The notes beneath the pieces were generated by a model. That model was given only the letters and a program-made list of their open reading frames with translations, had not been told where the DNA came from and ran no database searches. The position numbers and the translations under genes are program-made. Positions 24,251-31,718 of a DNA stretch of 47,446 nt are shown in pieces; positions within the stretch are counted from its first letter, which is position 1; each line of letters opens with the position of its first letter. This stretch comes from Candidatus Bathyarchaeota archaeon (lineage in GTDB: Archaea > Thermoproteota > Bathyarchaeia > Bathyarchaeales > Bathycorpusculaceae), in NCBI GenBank assembly GCA_026014595.1, contig JAOZHY010000046.1, positions 1 through 47,446 of the forward strand, read 5' to 3'.

Positions 24251-24841
24251 TCATATGGCGTTAGCGTTGTTGAGCTGTTGTTTTCGGGTTTCTACGGCTT
24301 TCTGAAGTAGTTGCTGCACTTGATAGGGCTCTTTTAATGCTGCCAGGCTGGGACGGAAAAGGTAGGAACCACCAAATCCATAGCCGTAGGAGCCCATTGT
24401 GGGACCAAACCCCGCAGAGCCCGCGGTCATGGCGTATACGCTGCCAGTTCCAAACAGCCTGTCAAAAACGCCTACCTTCACATATATTTCTTGGATCTTA
24501 TCAAAGTCTACAAACCTAGTGTCCAATCCAATCGCCCCAGTCTGCGTGATTATTCGTCTGTCGGTTATCATGTATTCTGTGTTACGATACCTCAGGATTT
24601 GCCACACTAGCGGACCAACAGTTACCCCCACGCCTATTAGCATAAATGCTAAAGCGAAGATGGTGAAGGGAGGTGGTGCACCTGTGAAGGCGGTTCCCCA
24701 GAAAAACATGATGAAAAAAGCAATGAAGAACAATCCAAATGGGACTGAGCCTAGGGCTGGCAGCACGAACGCTTTCTTCACGGGTTTGCCATTCCATAGG
24801 ATCCTCTCATCGGGGTTCAACAGTCTTTCTAGTTTAGACAA
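24251..24841 (-). CDS. Bacterial-type PH domain (bPH2/DUF304) membrane protein
   Basis: The 196 residues comprise a short N-terminal region (LLNPDERILWNGKPVKKAFV), two membrane helices (about 25-48 and 55-80), and a PH-like domain with the hallmark EYMITDRRIITQTGAIGLDTRFVDFDKIQEIYVKVGVFDRLFGTGSVYAMTAG. A Gly/Tyr-rich insertion (GFGPTMGSYGYGFGGSY) follows. Such proteins are found in membrane clusters in bacteria and archaea; function is not defined. Start TTG 24841 is forced by an upstream in-frame TGA and the conserved start of the domain. A TATA-like TCTTTTATTTTC (24886-24873) leaves a leader of about 15 bases. Confidence 0.85.
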   Translation of the reverse strand: MSKLERLLNPDERILWNGKPVKKAFVLPALGSVPFGLFFIAFFIMFFWGTAFTGAPPPFTIFALAFMLIGVGVTVGPLVWQILRYRNTEYMITDRRIITQTGAIGLDTRFVDFDKIQEIYVKVGVFDRLFGTGSVYAMTAGSAGFGPTMGSYGYGFGGSYLFRPSLAALKEPYQVQQLLQKAVETRKQQLNNANAI

Positions 24842-24922
24842 GGGGGGTTCATCTTGCTTTTTGAGTGAGCGCTACGAAAATAAAAGATTTTACCCTGCTT
24901 TGGTCTAGAGTTCTGGTGTTTT

Positions 24923-24971
24923 GTTTATATGTCCCTTTGAGTTATGGAGAGAGAGGATTAAATTTTAATCC
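24923..24971 (+). promoter_or_regulatory. TATA box and palindrome upstream of the GH57 gene
   Basis: GTTTATATG (24923-24931) is TATA-like on the plus strand. At the expected transcription start lies the perfect inverted repeat GGATTAAATTTTAATCC (24955-24971, 8-bp arms around one base). Flanking GAGAGAGAG and CTCTCTCTTTC could extend pairing. If this drives the GH57 gene its leader would be about 190 bases, which is long for this genome; the site could also belong to an unseen transcript. The rest of 24842-25147 shows no gene. Confidence 0.4.
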
Positions 24972-25147
24972 CCAAACCCACTTCACTTTCACTCTCTCTT
25001 TCACAACTGCTCCGCTATTCTGGCAATACTGAATAACAAAGTCATCAATTAAATAAACGGTACAACTCTTGAAAGTCACATACTAAAGTCGGTTTGCCAA
25101 TTGCTTGTAAAGGGTAAATTAGAAATAAACGTTGTTGTGTATTTGCT

Positions 25148-26716
25148 TTGCATGGGTTGATGTGGTGTTTGACGGACATTGTGTTTGTGTTTGAGGTGCA
25201 TCAGCCGCACAGGCTGCGGCGGAACCTGTTCTGGGAAAACAAGATTTTCAGGCGGCTGAGGAAGCAGGAGCTTTTCGATTACTATTTCGACAGCGGCGTG
25301 GACAGGGAGATTTTCAAACGCGCCGCACGGAAATGCTATTTCCCATCGAACCGCATCCTGCTTGACGCCATCGACCAGTTCCGGCACGAGCGGCGCCAAG
25401 TCAAAGTCTCGTTCAGCGTCTCCGGCGTCTTCCTCGAACAATGCGAAAAGTTCGAACCCGACCTCCTCGAAACCTTCAAACAACTCGCAGAAACAGGCTG
25501 CGTCGAATTCCTCAACCAAACCTACTACCACTCCATCAGCAGCCTCTACCCTGACAAAACCGAGTTCCAAGAACAGGCAAAACTGCACCGCGAAGCCGTC
25601 AAGACGTTGCTCGGCTACACGCCCACCGTCTTCGAAAACACCGAACTCCTCTACAACAACACCATCGCCAACATCGCGGAAAACCTCGGATACAAAGGCA
25701 TATTCACCGAAGGCGTCGAAAAAATTCTCCACGAAAAATCCCCCAACTACACCTACACGCCCAAAGGCAGCAAAAAAATCCGCGTCCTCCTCCGCAACTA
25801 CAAACTCACAGACGACATAGGCTTCCGCTTCAGCAGCCGATGGTGGAACGAATGGCCCCTGACAGCGGACAAGTACGCGCACTGGCTCGCCGACACCCAA
25901 GGCGACTGCATAAACATCTTCCCAGACTACGAAACCTTCGGCGAACACCACTGGCCCGAAACAGGCATCCACAACTTCCTCAAGCACCTGCCCGAAGAAA
26001 TCCTCAAATGGCCACACCTCCAAATGGCAACACCCACCGAAGTCATAGCGAAACACCCACCAGCAGGAGAAATCGACGTCCCCGAATCCGCAGGCACCGT
26101 CTCCTGGGCAGATTTAGAACGCGACAGCAGCGGCTGGCTCGGCAACGCCATGCAATGGGCATACTACACCAGCATCCAACGACTCGAACCACTCATAAAA
26201 GAAGCCGACGACCCCCAACTCCTCCAGCTCTGGCGCTACTTCCAAACCAGCGACCACCTCTACTACATGTTCACCGCAGGCGGCGGACCCGGCGAAGTCC
26301 ACAGCTACTTCAGCCCCTACCAAACACCCATGGACGCCTTCGTCGCCGCCCAATCGCTCATACTCGACTTCGAAACCCGCATCCGCACCGCCATCCTCAC
26401 CGCAAACGAACCCTTCCTCTTCTGCACCGGCATCGGCAAAGAACACTACACGGGCACCATGACCTGGAGCCTCAAAGGCTTCACCCAAGCGCTCAGCAAA
26501 GCAGCCCCAAACGTGCTCGAGTTCCACGACAACCGCGGAGATTTCGAAAACTGGGCAGAGCACTCGCTTAAAGACCCAACGCTGGCAGCGCAGCTAAAGG
26601 CTATCCGAACCCAAAAACTCAAAGGCACCCCACTCCGCAAAGCACTCGTCAACACAGCACGGAAGCGCTTCCGCACCCTAAGCAAACAAGCCGAAACAAC
26701 CATGCGCCTCCTCTAA
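25148..26716 (+). CDS. GH57 family alpha-amylase / glucanotransferase
   Basis: The 522-residue protein has the GH57 signature regions: VFEVHQPHR (HQP at 18-20), TGCVEFLNQTYYHS (about 117-129), FENTELLYNN with the expected nucleophile E166, and INIFPDYETFGEHHW with the expected acid/base D260. The closest remembered pattern is the MJ1611-type alpha-amylase. It acts on alpha-1,4-glucans, probably intracellular since no signal peptide is seen. Codon third positions are notably C-rich compared with the arsB-like or thermosome genes. The start is uncertain among ATG 25148, ATG 25160 and TTG 25169. The neighbouring glycosyltransferases suggest one storage-glucan gene group. Confidence 0.9.
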   Translation: MHGLMWCLTDIVFVFEVHQPHRLRRNLFWENKIFRRLRKQELFDYYFDSGVDREIFKRAARKCYFPSNRILLDAIDQFRHERRQVKVSFSVSGVFLEQCEKFEPDLLETFKQLAETGCVEFLNQTYYHSISSLYPDKTEFQEQAKLHREAVKTLLGYTPTVFENTELLYNNTIANIAENLGYKGIFTEGVEKILHEKSPNYTYTPKGSKKIRVLLRNYKLTDDIGFRFSSRWWNEWPLTADKYAHWLADTQGDCINIFPDYETFGEHHWPETGIHNFLKHLPEEILKWPHLQMATPTEVIAKHPPAGEIDVPESAGTVSWADLERDSSGWLGNAMQWAYYTSIQRLEPLIKEADDPQLLQLWRYFQTSDHLYYMFTAGGGPGEVHSYFSPYQTPMDAFVAAQSLILDFETRIRTAILTANEPFLFCTGIGKEHYTGTMTWSLKGFTQALSKAAPNVLEFHDNRGDFENWAEHSLKDPTLAAQLKAIRTQKLKGTPLRKALVNTARKRFRTLSKQAETTMRLL

Positions 26717-26735
26717 ACACCGCAGCCGCACATGA

Positions 26736-26744
26736 GTTTATAAG
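26736..26744 (+). promoter_or_regulatory. TATA box for the small winged-helix gene and glycosyltransferases
   Basis: GTTTATAAG lies in the 61-base gap after the GH57 stop, about 36-42 bases before the next start. The three following genes are spaced closely enough to share its transcript. Confidence 0.5.
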
Positions 26745-26777
26745 AGAAACTCACCATAATTCACTTGACAACCCAAG

Positions 26778-27038
26778 GTGTCAAAGTTGAGAGAAGAGCT
26801 CCCCTTCCCAGAAAGAGTCCTCCAAACCCTCCACAACCTCTGCGCAACCGCCGCCGACTTGGCACGCAGAGGCGACGAGGTAGCACGGATTCTGCAGCGT
26901 GACCCAGCTGAAATCGAACGCATCCTCGACACGTACAAGTCAGAAGGCTTCGCCGAAAGCTTCATCGACAACGAAGGAAAAAAACGATATTACCTGAACG
27001 GTAGAGGAATAATTAAAGTCTGCTCACTCTTCACGTAG
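26778..27038 (+). CDS. Small winged-helix-like protein
   Basis: The 86 residues read as three helices followed by a two-strand wing: PERVLQTLHNLCATAADLARRGDEVARIL, then DPAEIERILDTYKSEGFAESFID and KKRYYLNGRGIIKV. This is the layout of a single winged helix, with a possible role in controlling the glucan genes around it. No named family was recognised. GTG 26778 is taken as start because the TATA box (26736-26744) predicts transcription from about 26765; TTG 26787 is possible. It lies 10 bases before the following glycosyltransferase start. Confidence 0.6.
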   Translation: MSKLREELPFPERVLQTLHNLCATAADLARRGDEVARILQRDPAEIERILDTYKSEGFAESFIDNEGKKRYYLNGRGIIKVCSLFT

Positions 27039-27048
27039 TGACCCCAGG

Positions 27049-27672
27049 ATGCGCGTCATCATTTTCTCGTGGGAATACCCGCCAAGAGTGGTAGGCCACC
27101 TCGCAGAAGACATCAGCACCCTATCAACCCAACTCGCCAAACACGGAGTCGAAACCTACGTCGTAACATACCACGATTACCTAACAGGCGCCACCAACGA
27201 ACCAAGCGGCGTAAACACCATCCGCGTAACAAACCCCGTCCGCACACACATCGGCGTCCTAACATGGGTTTTGACGCTAAACCAAGAAGTGGAACGCGCA
27301 GCCGCAAACATCTACTACCAAGCCAAAAAACACGTTGGCGTCATCGACGTTTACGACTGGCACTTCATCCCAGCCGCCGTAACCCTGAAGAACGCGCTGG
27401 CGGTCCCATTTATCTTTTCAGTTGAAAGCCTAGAAGACCACCGTTCCCCTGGAGCAAACTCGCCCTTTAACATGGCAATCAAAAGCATCGAGTGGCTGGG
27501 TTTCTACGAAGCAGCACGGGTAACCGCGAAGTCGGAGTGGATGCGAGACGAGATTGTGCGGATTTACAAGGTTCCAGGCGAGAAGATAACAGTTGTCCCA
27601 CCCAACACGGATTCAAGAGTACAAAACGTATTGAAGCTTTACGCCGCTGTGACAGGAGGCACACAAGACTGA
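27049..27672 (+). CDS. Half-length GT-B glycosyltransferase (N-terminal domain only)
   Basis: The 207 residues align over their whole length with the N-terminal half of the next gene product: FSWEYPPRVVGHLAEDISTLSTQLAKHGVETYVVTY, then VIDVYDWHFIPAAVTLKNA, and VTAKSEWMRDEIVRIYKVPGEKITVVPPNTD, where a full enzyme would begin its C-terminal domain. The donor-nucleotide domain with the E-x7-E motif is missing, and the stop TGA (27670-27672) overlaps the next ATG. The glycine-rich GG of the acceptor loop is replaced by GH. It may be an inactive partner subunit of the full enzyme, or the remnant of a duplicated gene; the intact reading frame and coupling favour a retained role. Confidence 0.75.
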   Translation: MRVIIFSWEYPPRVVGHLAEDISTLSTQLAKHGVETYVVTYHDYLTGATNEPSGVNTIRVTNPVRTHIGVLTWVLTLNQEVERAAANIYYQAKKHVGVIDVYDWHFIPAAVTLKNALAVPFIFSVESLEDHRSPGANSPFNMAIKSIEWLGFYEAARVTAKSEWMRDEIVRIYKVPGEKITVVPPNTDSRVQNVLKLYAAVTGGTQD

Positions 27673-28880
27673 TGAAGAACGAGTTAAGCGTCATGATGCT
27701 CTCATGGGAGTTCCCGCCCAGAGTCATCGGCGGAATCTCACCCCACGTGTACTATCTATCGAAGAGTCTAGCCCGCAACGGCGTAAAAGTCTACGTGGTC
27801 ACATGCGATTTTCCAGGCGCCCCAGCGCACGAGGTTCTGGACGATGTGGAGGTTTACCGCGTGGACTCATACAAGAACCCTGCACCGGACTTTGCCACAT
27901 GGGTTTACCTGATGAACCTTAACATGCAGAAGGAAGCCGCTGCGTTGGCTGCTTCACTGCCAAACAAAGTGGGCGTGTTCCATGCACATGACTGGCTGGT
28001 GGCGACCTCAGGCATTGGATTGAAGCACGTGTTCAGGAAGCCGCTTTTGGTGACGATGCATTCCACTGAGATTGGACGCAGAGACGGCCTTCACACCGAC
28101 ACGGAAAAGATGATTAGCGAAACCGAAGCGTGGCTCACGTATGAGGCTTGGAAGGTTATCTGCTGCAGCGGATACATGGTTTCACACGTGCGGTGGGCGT
28201 TCGGGCTTCCCGAAGACAAACTGGTCATGGTTCCGAACGGCGTGAACACGCAAGTTTACGACGCCATTGCAGGCGAAGACCTGCGTGAACTGCGTTCACG
28301 GTTCGCTGCGCCGCATGAGCGACTGGTGCTTTTCGTGGGCAGACTGGTCTACGAGAAGGGCGTGCACATCCTAGTTAACGCGGTTCCGAAAGTTTTGGAG
28401 AAGGTGGACGCGAAATTCGTGATTGTCGGTAGCGGCTACATGAAGGAACAGCTGCTGAACATCGTGCGGAGCATGAAGCTGGAGCATAAAGTGCTTTTCG
28501 CAGGGTTTGTGGATGATGCGACGCTGCTCAGGTTGCAGAAGGTGGCGGATGTTTCGGTGGTTCCGTCGCTTTTTGAGCCGTTTGGGATTGTGGCGTTGGA
28601 GGCGATGGCTGCGCGGAGTCCCGTGGTGGTTTCTGACACTGGTGGCTTGTCAGAGATTGTTGAGCATGATGTGACAGGCGTGAAGGTTTACCCGAACAAT
28701 ACGGATTCGCTGGCTTGGGGCATAACAAGAGTCTTGACGGATGACGGCTTTCGACGATACATCGTGGAGAACGCTTACAGGAAAGTTCAGGAAAAGTATG
28801 ATTGGGAGAAAATCGCGCAGCAAACAAAGCGGATTTACGAATCAGTTCTTGGCGAATATTCGAAAAGCTTCTGGGCGTAA
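27672..28880 (+). CDS. GT4-type glycosyltransferase / glycogen synthase
   Basis: A full GT-B enzyme of 402 residues starting MKNELSVMMLSWEFPPRVIGGIS. The N-terminal domain has GVFHAHDWLVATSG; the C-terminal domain has LFVGRLVYEKGVHILVNAV, the donor site SLFEPFGIVALEAMAARSPVVVSDTGGLSEIV with the E-x7-E pair, and a final helix. These archaeal enzymes are annotated as glycogen synthases that use UDP- or ADP-glucose; sugar specificity cannot be read. The frame is open further upstream, but ATG 27672 overlaps the stop of the half-length paralogue (TGATG) and matches the conserved N-terminus. Neighbour GH57 supports storage-polysaccharide metabolism. Confidence 0.88.
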   Translation: MKNELSVMMLSWEFPPRVIGGISPHVYYLSKSLARNGVKVYVVTCDFPGAPAHEVLDDVEVYRVDSYKNPAPDFATWVYLMNLNMQKEAAALAASLPNKVGVFHAHDWLVATSGIGLKHVFRKPLLVTMHSTEIGRRDGLHTDTEKMISETEAWLTYEAWKVICCSGYMVSHVRWAFGLPEDKLVMVPNGVNTQVYDAIAGEDLRELRSRFAAPHERLVLFVGRLVYEKGVHILVNAVPKVLEKVDAKFVIVGSGYMKEQLLNIVRSMKLEHKVLFAGFVDDATLLRLQKVADVSVVPSLFEPFGIVALEAMAARSPVVVSDTGGLSEIVEHDVTGVKVYPNNTDSLAWGITRVLTDDGFRRYIVENAYRKVQEKYDWEKIAQQTKRIYESVLGEYSKSFWA

Positions 28881-28917
28881 AAGCTACTTAACTGTTGTGC
28901 GATTTTTGTCTACACCC

Positions 28918-28930
28918 CCTATATAAATAG
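28918..28930 (+). promoter_or_regulatory. TATA box for the G1P dehydrogenase gene
   Basis: CCTATATAAATAG lies in the 98-base gap after the glycosyltransferase and predicts transcription from about 28950. Confidence 0.6.
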
Positions 28931-28978
28931 TTTGAACTACAGCTTAAACCGGCTCTGGCTATCAGCTCAAAAACAGTA

Positions 28979-30148
28979 TTGAAAATCTCTAATTCATCAT
29001 CCTTACCTATAGGTTTTTGCGGGTTGATTCAAAAAGGTTTTAAACAGTTCTGCCATGAAATATTGACTAAAGTTCGCAGTGAGCTGGGTTTGTCTTCGCC
29101 TTACCATTACATGCAGCTTCCTCGGGAGGTCATCGTTGGCAAGGGAACCCTCTCACGCGTCATAGAAGTGGTGCAGCGGCTTAACCTCAGCGGGTCAGCC
29201 TTGATAATCGCAGGCTCAAAGAGCTATGAGGTTGCAGGGAAAAAGGTCCGCGACCTTCTCGGGCTCACAGGCATGCATGTGGACACGATGATTGTTGAGA
29301 CCGCAACCATCCGAGAGGTTTTGATGGTTGAAGACCGAATCAGGGAGCGGAAGCCGCGAATTGTCTTCGGCGTGGGCGGCGGCACCAAGATAGACGCTGC
29401 AAAGCTGAGTTCTTTTCGGCAGGGCGTGCCCTTCATCAGTGTGCCCACCACGCTCTCGCATGACGGCATCGCAAGTCCGCTGGCTTCGATTAAGGGTTTC
29501 GACAAGCCTTACTCGGTTATGGCGCAGGCGCCCTTGGCGATAATTGCTGATACTGAGGTGATTGCGCAGGCTCCGTGGCGGTCAGTCATAAGTGGTTGCG
29601 GAGACGTCATCGCCAAGTTCACAGCGGTCAAGGATTGGCAGCTGGCGCATGAGGAAAGAGACGAATATTACGGTGAGTACGCGGCAAGTCTTGCCTTGAT
29701 GAGTGCTAAGCTGGTGATTCAAAACGCTGAACAGGTTAAACCAGATAATGATGAGGGCTTGCGCGTCTTGCTCGAAGCGTTGATTAGCTGCGGCGTTGCC
29801 ATGAGCATCGCGGGAAGCAGCCGCCCCTGCAGCGGTTCGGAGCACCTGTTCAGCCACGCTTTAGACCTGGTTAATTGTCCGCATGGTATGCACGGCGAAC
29901 AGTGCGGTGTGGGCTCCGTTTTGGCGGCGTACCTTCACAGGTCGAATTGGAGACGCATCAAAGACACGCTCAAGCGGATTGGTGCGCCCACGACGGCGAA
30001 GGAGCTTGGCGTGAAGGACGAGGATGTGGTTAAAGCCTTAGAGTTGGCAGCGACTGTGAGGCCTGAACGGTACACCATTCTGCATAAGCTGAACCTGAAC
30101 CGTGAGGCTTGTGAAAAAGTCGCTAGGGCAACAGAAATTATTAGCTAG
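28979..30148 (+). CDS. egsA: sn-Glycerol-1-phosphate dehydrogenase
   Basis: The enzyme reduces dihydroxyacetone phosphate to sn-glycerol-1-phosphate, which sets the archaeal lipid stereochemistry. Motifs: QLPREVIVGKGTL at the start of the conserved part, VFGVGGGTKIDAAK (NAD site), SVPTTLSHDGIASP with a metal-ligand Asp, GSSRPCSGSEHLFSHAL and CPHGMHGEQCGVG with metal-ligand His residues. Metal is Zn2+ in the family. The frame opens at TTG 28979, but the first ~43 residues (FCGLIQKGFKQFCHEIL) are not part of the usual family, so the true start may be TTG near 29063 or ATG 29111; no ribosome site decides. The UbiA protein at 43126 works in the same lipid pathway. Confidence 0.93.
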   Translation: MKISNSSSLPIGFCGLIQKGFKQFCHEILTKVRSELGLSSPYHYMQLPREVIVGKGTLSRVIEVVQRLNLSGSALIIAGSKSYEVAGKKVRDLLGLTGMHVDTMIVETATIREVLMVEDRIRERKPRIVFGVGGGTKIDAAKLSSFRQGVPFISVPTTLSHDGIASPLASIKGFDKPYSVMAQAPLAIIADTEVIAQAPWRSVISGCGDVIAKFTAVKDWQLAHEERDEYYGEYAASLALMSAKLVIQNAEQVKPDNDEGLRVLLEALISCGVAMSIAGSSRPCSGSEHLFSHALDLVNCPHGMHGEQCGVGSVLAAYLHRSNWRRIKDTLKRIGAPTTAKELGVKDEDVVKALELAATVRPERYTILHKLNLNREACEKVARATEIIS

Positions 30149-30171
30149 TTTTATTGTGGAAAAGTGAAAGT

Positions 30172-30948
30172 TTAGGATTCCGTGGCAGTTTTCGGCGTTT
30201 CTGGCTTTTTCTCAGGCTTTTTTTCTTCGGTTGGTGCTTCAGGTTTTGGCTCGGGTTTGGGTTCGCTCTTGAAGGTTTCAACGAACCGTATCTCGCTGAA
30301 TTCAGGCAGGAACTTCTGCACGTCCATGGCGATGCCGCGCTTTGCGATTTGCACTCCTTCTATGTAGAAGGCTGTTTCAGGCATGTCTATCGTTAAGATT
30401 CCGTTTTTGATGGTGAACTTGAATTTGTCTGGCTCTGCCAATGGGATTCTGCGGTGGATTAGCGCGGCGATTTTTTCCTCGTTGGTTTCCAGTTTCTTGT
30501 TGACTGTTACGTCGTAGATGAGGGTTTTGCCAGCTAAGGGTGGGTTAAAATCCAGAAGCACGCGTCCGGCGCCGATTGCGCGTATGGTGGCGTTTTTGCC
30601 GCCGTATTCGATGCGCATTCCCACTGTAGGATTGTGTATGTCTTTCGCTAAAAGTTGTTTCAGGGGCACACGCTTGACCTTTTCTGGGTCTCTTGGACCG
30701 AAGGCTTTTTCAGGTGGAATTTCTACGGTTTGGGTTTTTCCTGGCTCCATAGTTGTTAGTTTTTCGTCTAGTTCTTTCAGAACCCAGCCTTCGCCGACGA
30801 CTACGAGTTTGGGCTCGTAGATTTCGCCTTCCTTGTGTAGGTGTTCTTTCTTGGAGGTTTCCTCGTTAGTTGTGTCGAAAACCTCGTTTGTTTCTTTAAC
30901 TTTGGCTGTGTAGTCGATTAGTATGAAGTCTCCTTTTTGTAGGGGCAT
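30172..30948 (-). CDS. FKBP-type peptidyl-prolyl isomerase, long archaeal form
   Basis: The 258-residue protein starts MPLQKGDFILIDYTAKVKETNEVFDTT, and has EPKLVVVGEGWVLKELDEKLTTMEPGKTQTVEIPPEKAFGPRD, the SlyD-like FKBP part with an inserted flap domain (about 85-140), and NPPLAGKTLIYDVTV closing the catalytic domain. A second domain (about 160-225) is typical of the long archaeal FKBPs. The last ~30 residues are a charged Pro-Glu-Lys tail (KPEPKPEAPTEEKKPEKKPE). It acts as cytosolic foldase and chaperone. The gene is convergent with egsA, whose stop is 23 bases away. Confidence 0.93.
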   Translation of the reverse strand: MPLQKGDFILIDYTAKVKETNEVFDTTNEETSKKEHLHKEGEIYEPKLVVVGEGWVLKELDEKLTTMEPGKTQTVEIPPEKAFGPRDPEKVKRVPLKQLLAKDIHNPTVGMRIEYGGKNATIRAIGAGRVLLDFNPPLAGKTLIYDVTVNKKLETNEEKIAALIHRRIPLAEPDKFKFTIKNGILTIDMPETAFYIEGVQIAKRGIAMDVQKFLPEFSEIRFVETFKSEPKPEPKPEAPTEEKKPEKKPETPKTATES

Positions 30949-31099
30949 GATGAATCATCCTTAGTTGACGGTTCGAAGATAGTTTCACACGCCTAATAAA
31001 TACTTTCCTTAGCATAGAACTAATACTCTCGGAAGACTGTTCTCTTTGGCGAGAACGCTGGCAAAGAATTTTATGAATGTCTGATGCCAGCTATAAGTT

Positions 31100-31213
31100 A
31101 TGTCGGCTCCGAATTGTCCTTGCCCAGAAAGAGATTGCCCTCGCCACAGCGACTGCTCAGAATGCGTCAAGCACCACAAGGCAAAGGACGAAATGCCCTA
31201 CTGCGCAAGATGA
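31100..31213 (+). CDS. 37-residue Cys-rich small protein (DUF6485-like)
   Basis: The short frame ATG 31100 to TGA 31213 begins MSAPNCPCPERDCPRH and continues SDCSECVKHHKAKDEMPYCAR. It has six cysteines and three histidines in the pattern CxC-x4-C-xx-H-xx-C-xx-C-xx-HH-x8-C, matching a widespread family of tiny proteins of the form CPCPxxxCxRHGxCxxCxxxHxxxxxxPxC, probably metal-binding. A TATA-like TTTTATGA (about 31070-31077) lies about 27 bases before the ATG, so the mRNA is probably leaderless. It sits alone between the divergent FKBP gene and the ribosomal P1 gene. Function is unknown. Confidence 0.8.
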   Translation: MSAPNCPCPERDCPRHSDCSECVKHHKAKDEMPYCAR

Positions 31214-31369
31214 GCCTCAGCAGGTTCAGCAGAAAGGTTCTTAAGTAATTGACCGTTTTTCTAAGCGGCAAGAAAAACGCGTAGGTTTAAGTATTAGCCT
31301 TCTCCTTTAAAGGGAAAGGCGGATATTAACCGGAAAAAATTAAATAGTCGGATGAAGAGGTGAAAAAGT

Positions 31370-31693
31370 ATGGAGAACATTTACGCCGCGATGCTCCTTC
31401 ACAAGGCAGGAAAAGAAATTAACGAGGAAAACGTGACGAACGTTCTGACAGCGGCAGGAATAACCGTTGACCCCGTACAAGTAAAAGCCCTCGTAGCTTC
31501 TCTAAGCGAAGTAAACATTGATGAAGCAATCAAAGCCGCGCCGACGATGATGGCAGCCGCGCCAGCCGCACAACCAGCCGCAGCGCCAGCAGCAGAGCAG
31601 AAGCCGAAAGAAGAGGAAAAGAAGAAGAAAGTCGAAGAAGAGAAAGCCAAAGAGGAAGCAGCGCTAGAAGGTTTAGGTGCCCTGTTCGGGTAA
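31370..31693 (+). CDS. rpl12: Ribosomal protein P1 (archaeal L12)
   Basis: The 107-residue protein is the ribosomal stalk P1/L12: [31 protein letters not shown] for dimerisation and L10 binding, a long Ala-Pro hinge (about 62-78), a Lys/Glu-rich stretch and the conserved C-terminus [10 protein letters not shown], which contacts elongation factors. The ribosome site GAGGTG (31357-31362) lies 7 bases before the ATG, and a TATA-like GGTTTAAGTAT lies at about 31284-31294. In most archaea this gene follows L11, L1 and L10 genes; here none of these is upstream, so the stalk gene is separate. Confidence 0.95.
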   Translation: MENIYAAMLLHKAGKEINEENVTNVLTAAGITVDPVQVKALVASLSEVNIDEAIKAAPTMMAAAPAAQPAAAPAAEQKPKEEEKKKKVEEEKAKEEAALEGLGALFG

Positions 31694-31718
31694 AAAAAGC
31701 CCAACCCTTATTTTTAAA

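Noticed and set aside
25076-26056. A 326-codon minus-strand frame opposite the GH57 gene
   Set aside because: Its Val/Phe/Glu-rich composition is the antisense of the C-rich codons of GH57 and it shows no family motif.
28990-29035. Possible fifth copy of the dispersed repeat (CCTATAGGTTTTTGCGGG)
   Set aside because: Only about 15-18 bases resemble the central block; the flanking blocks are absent.
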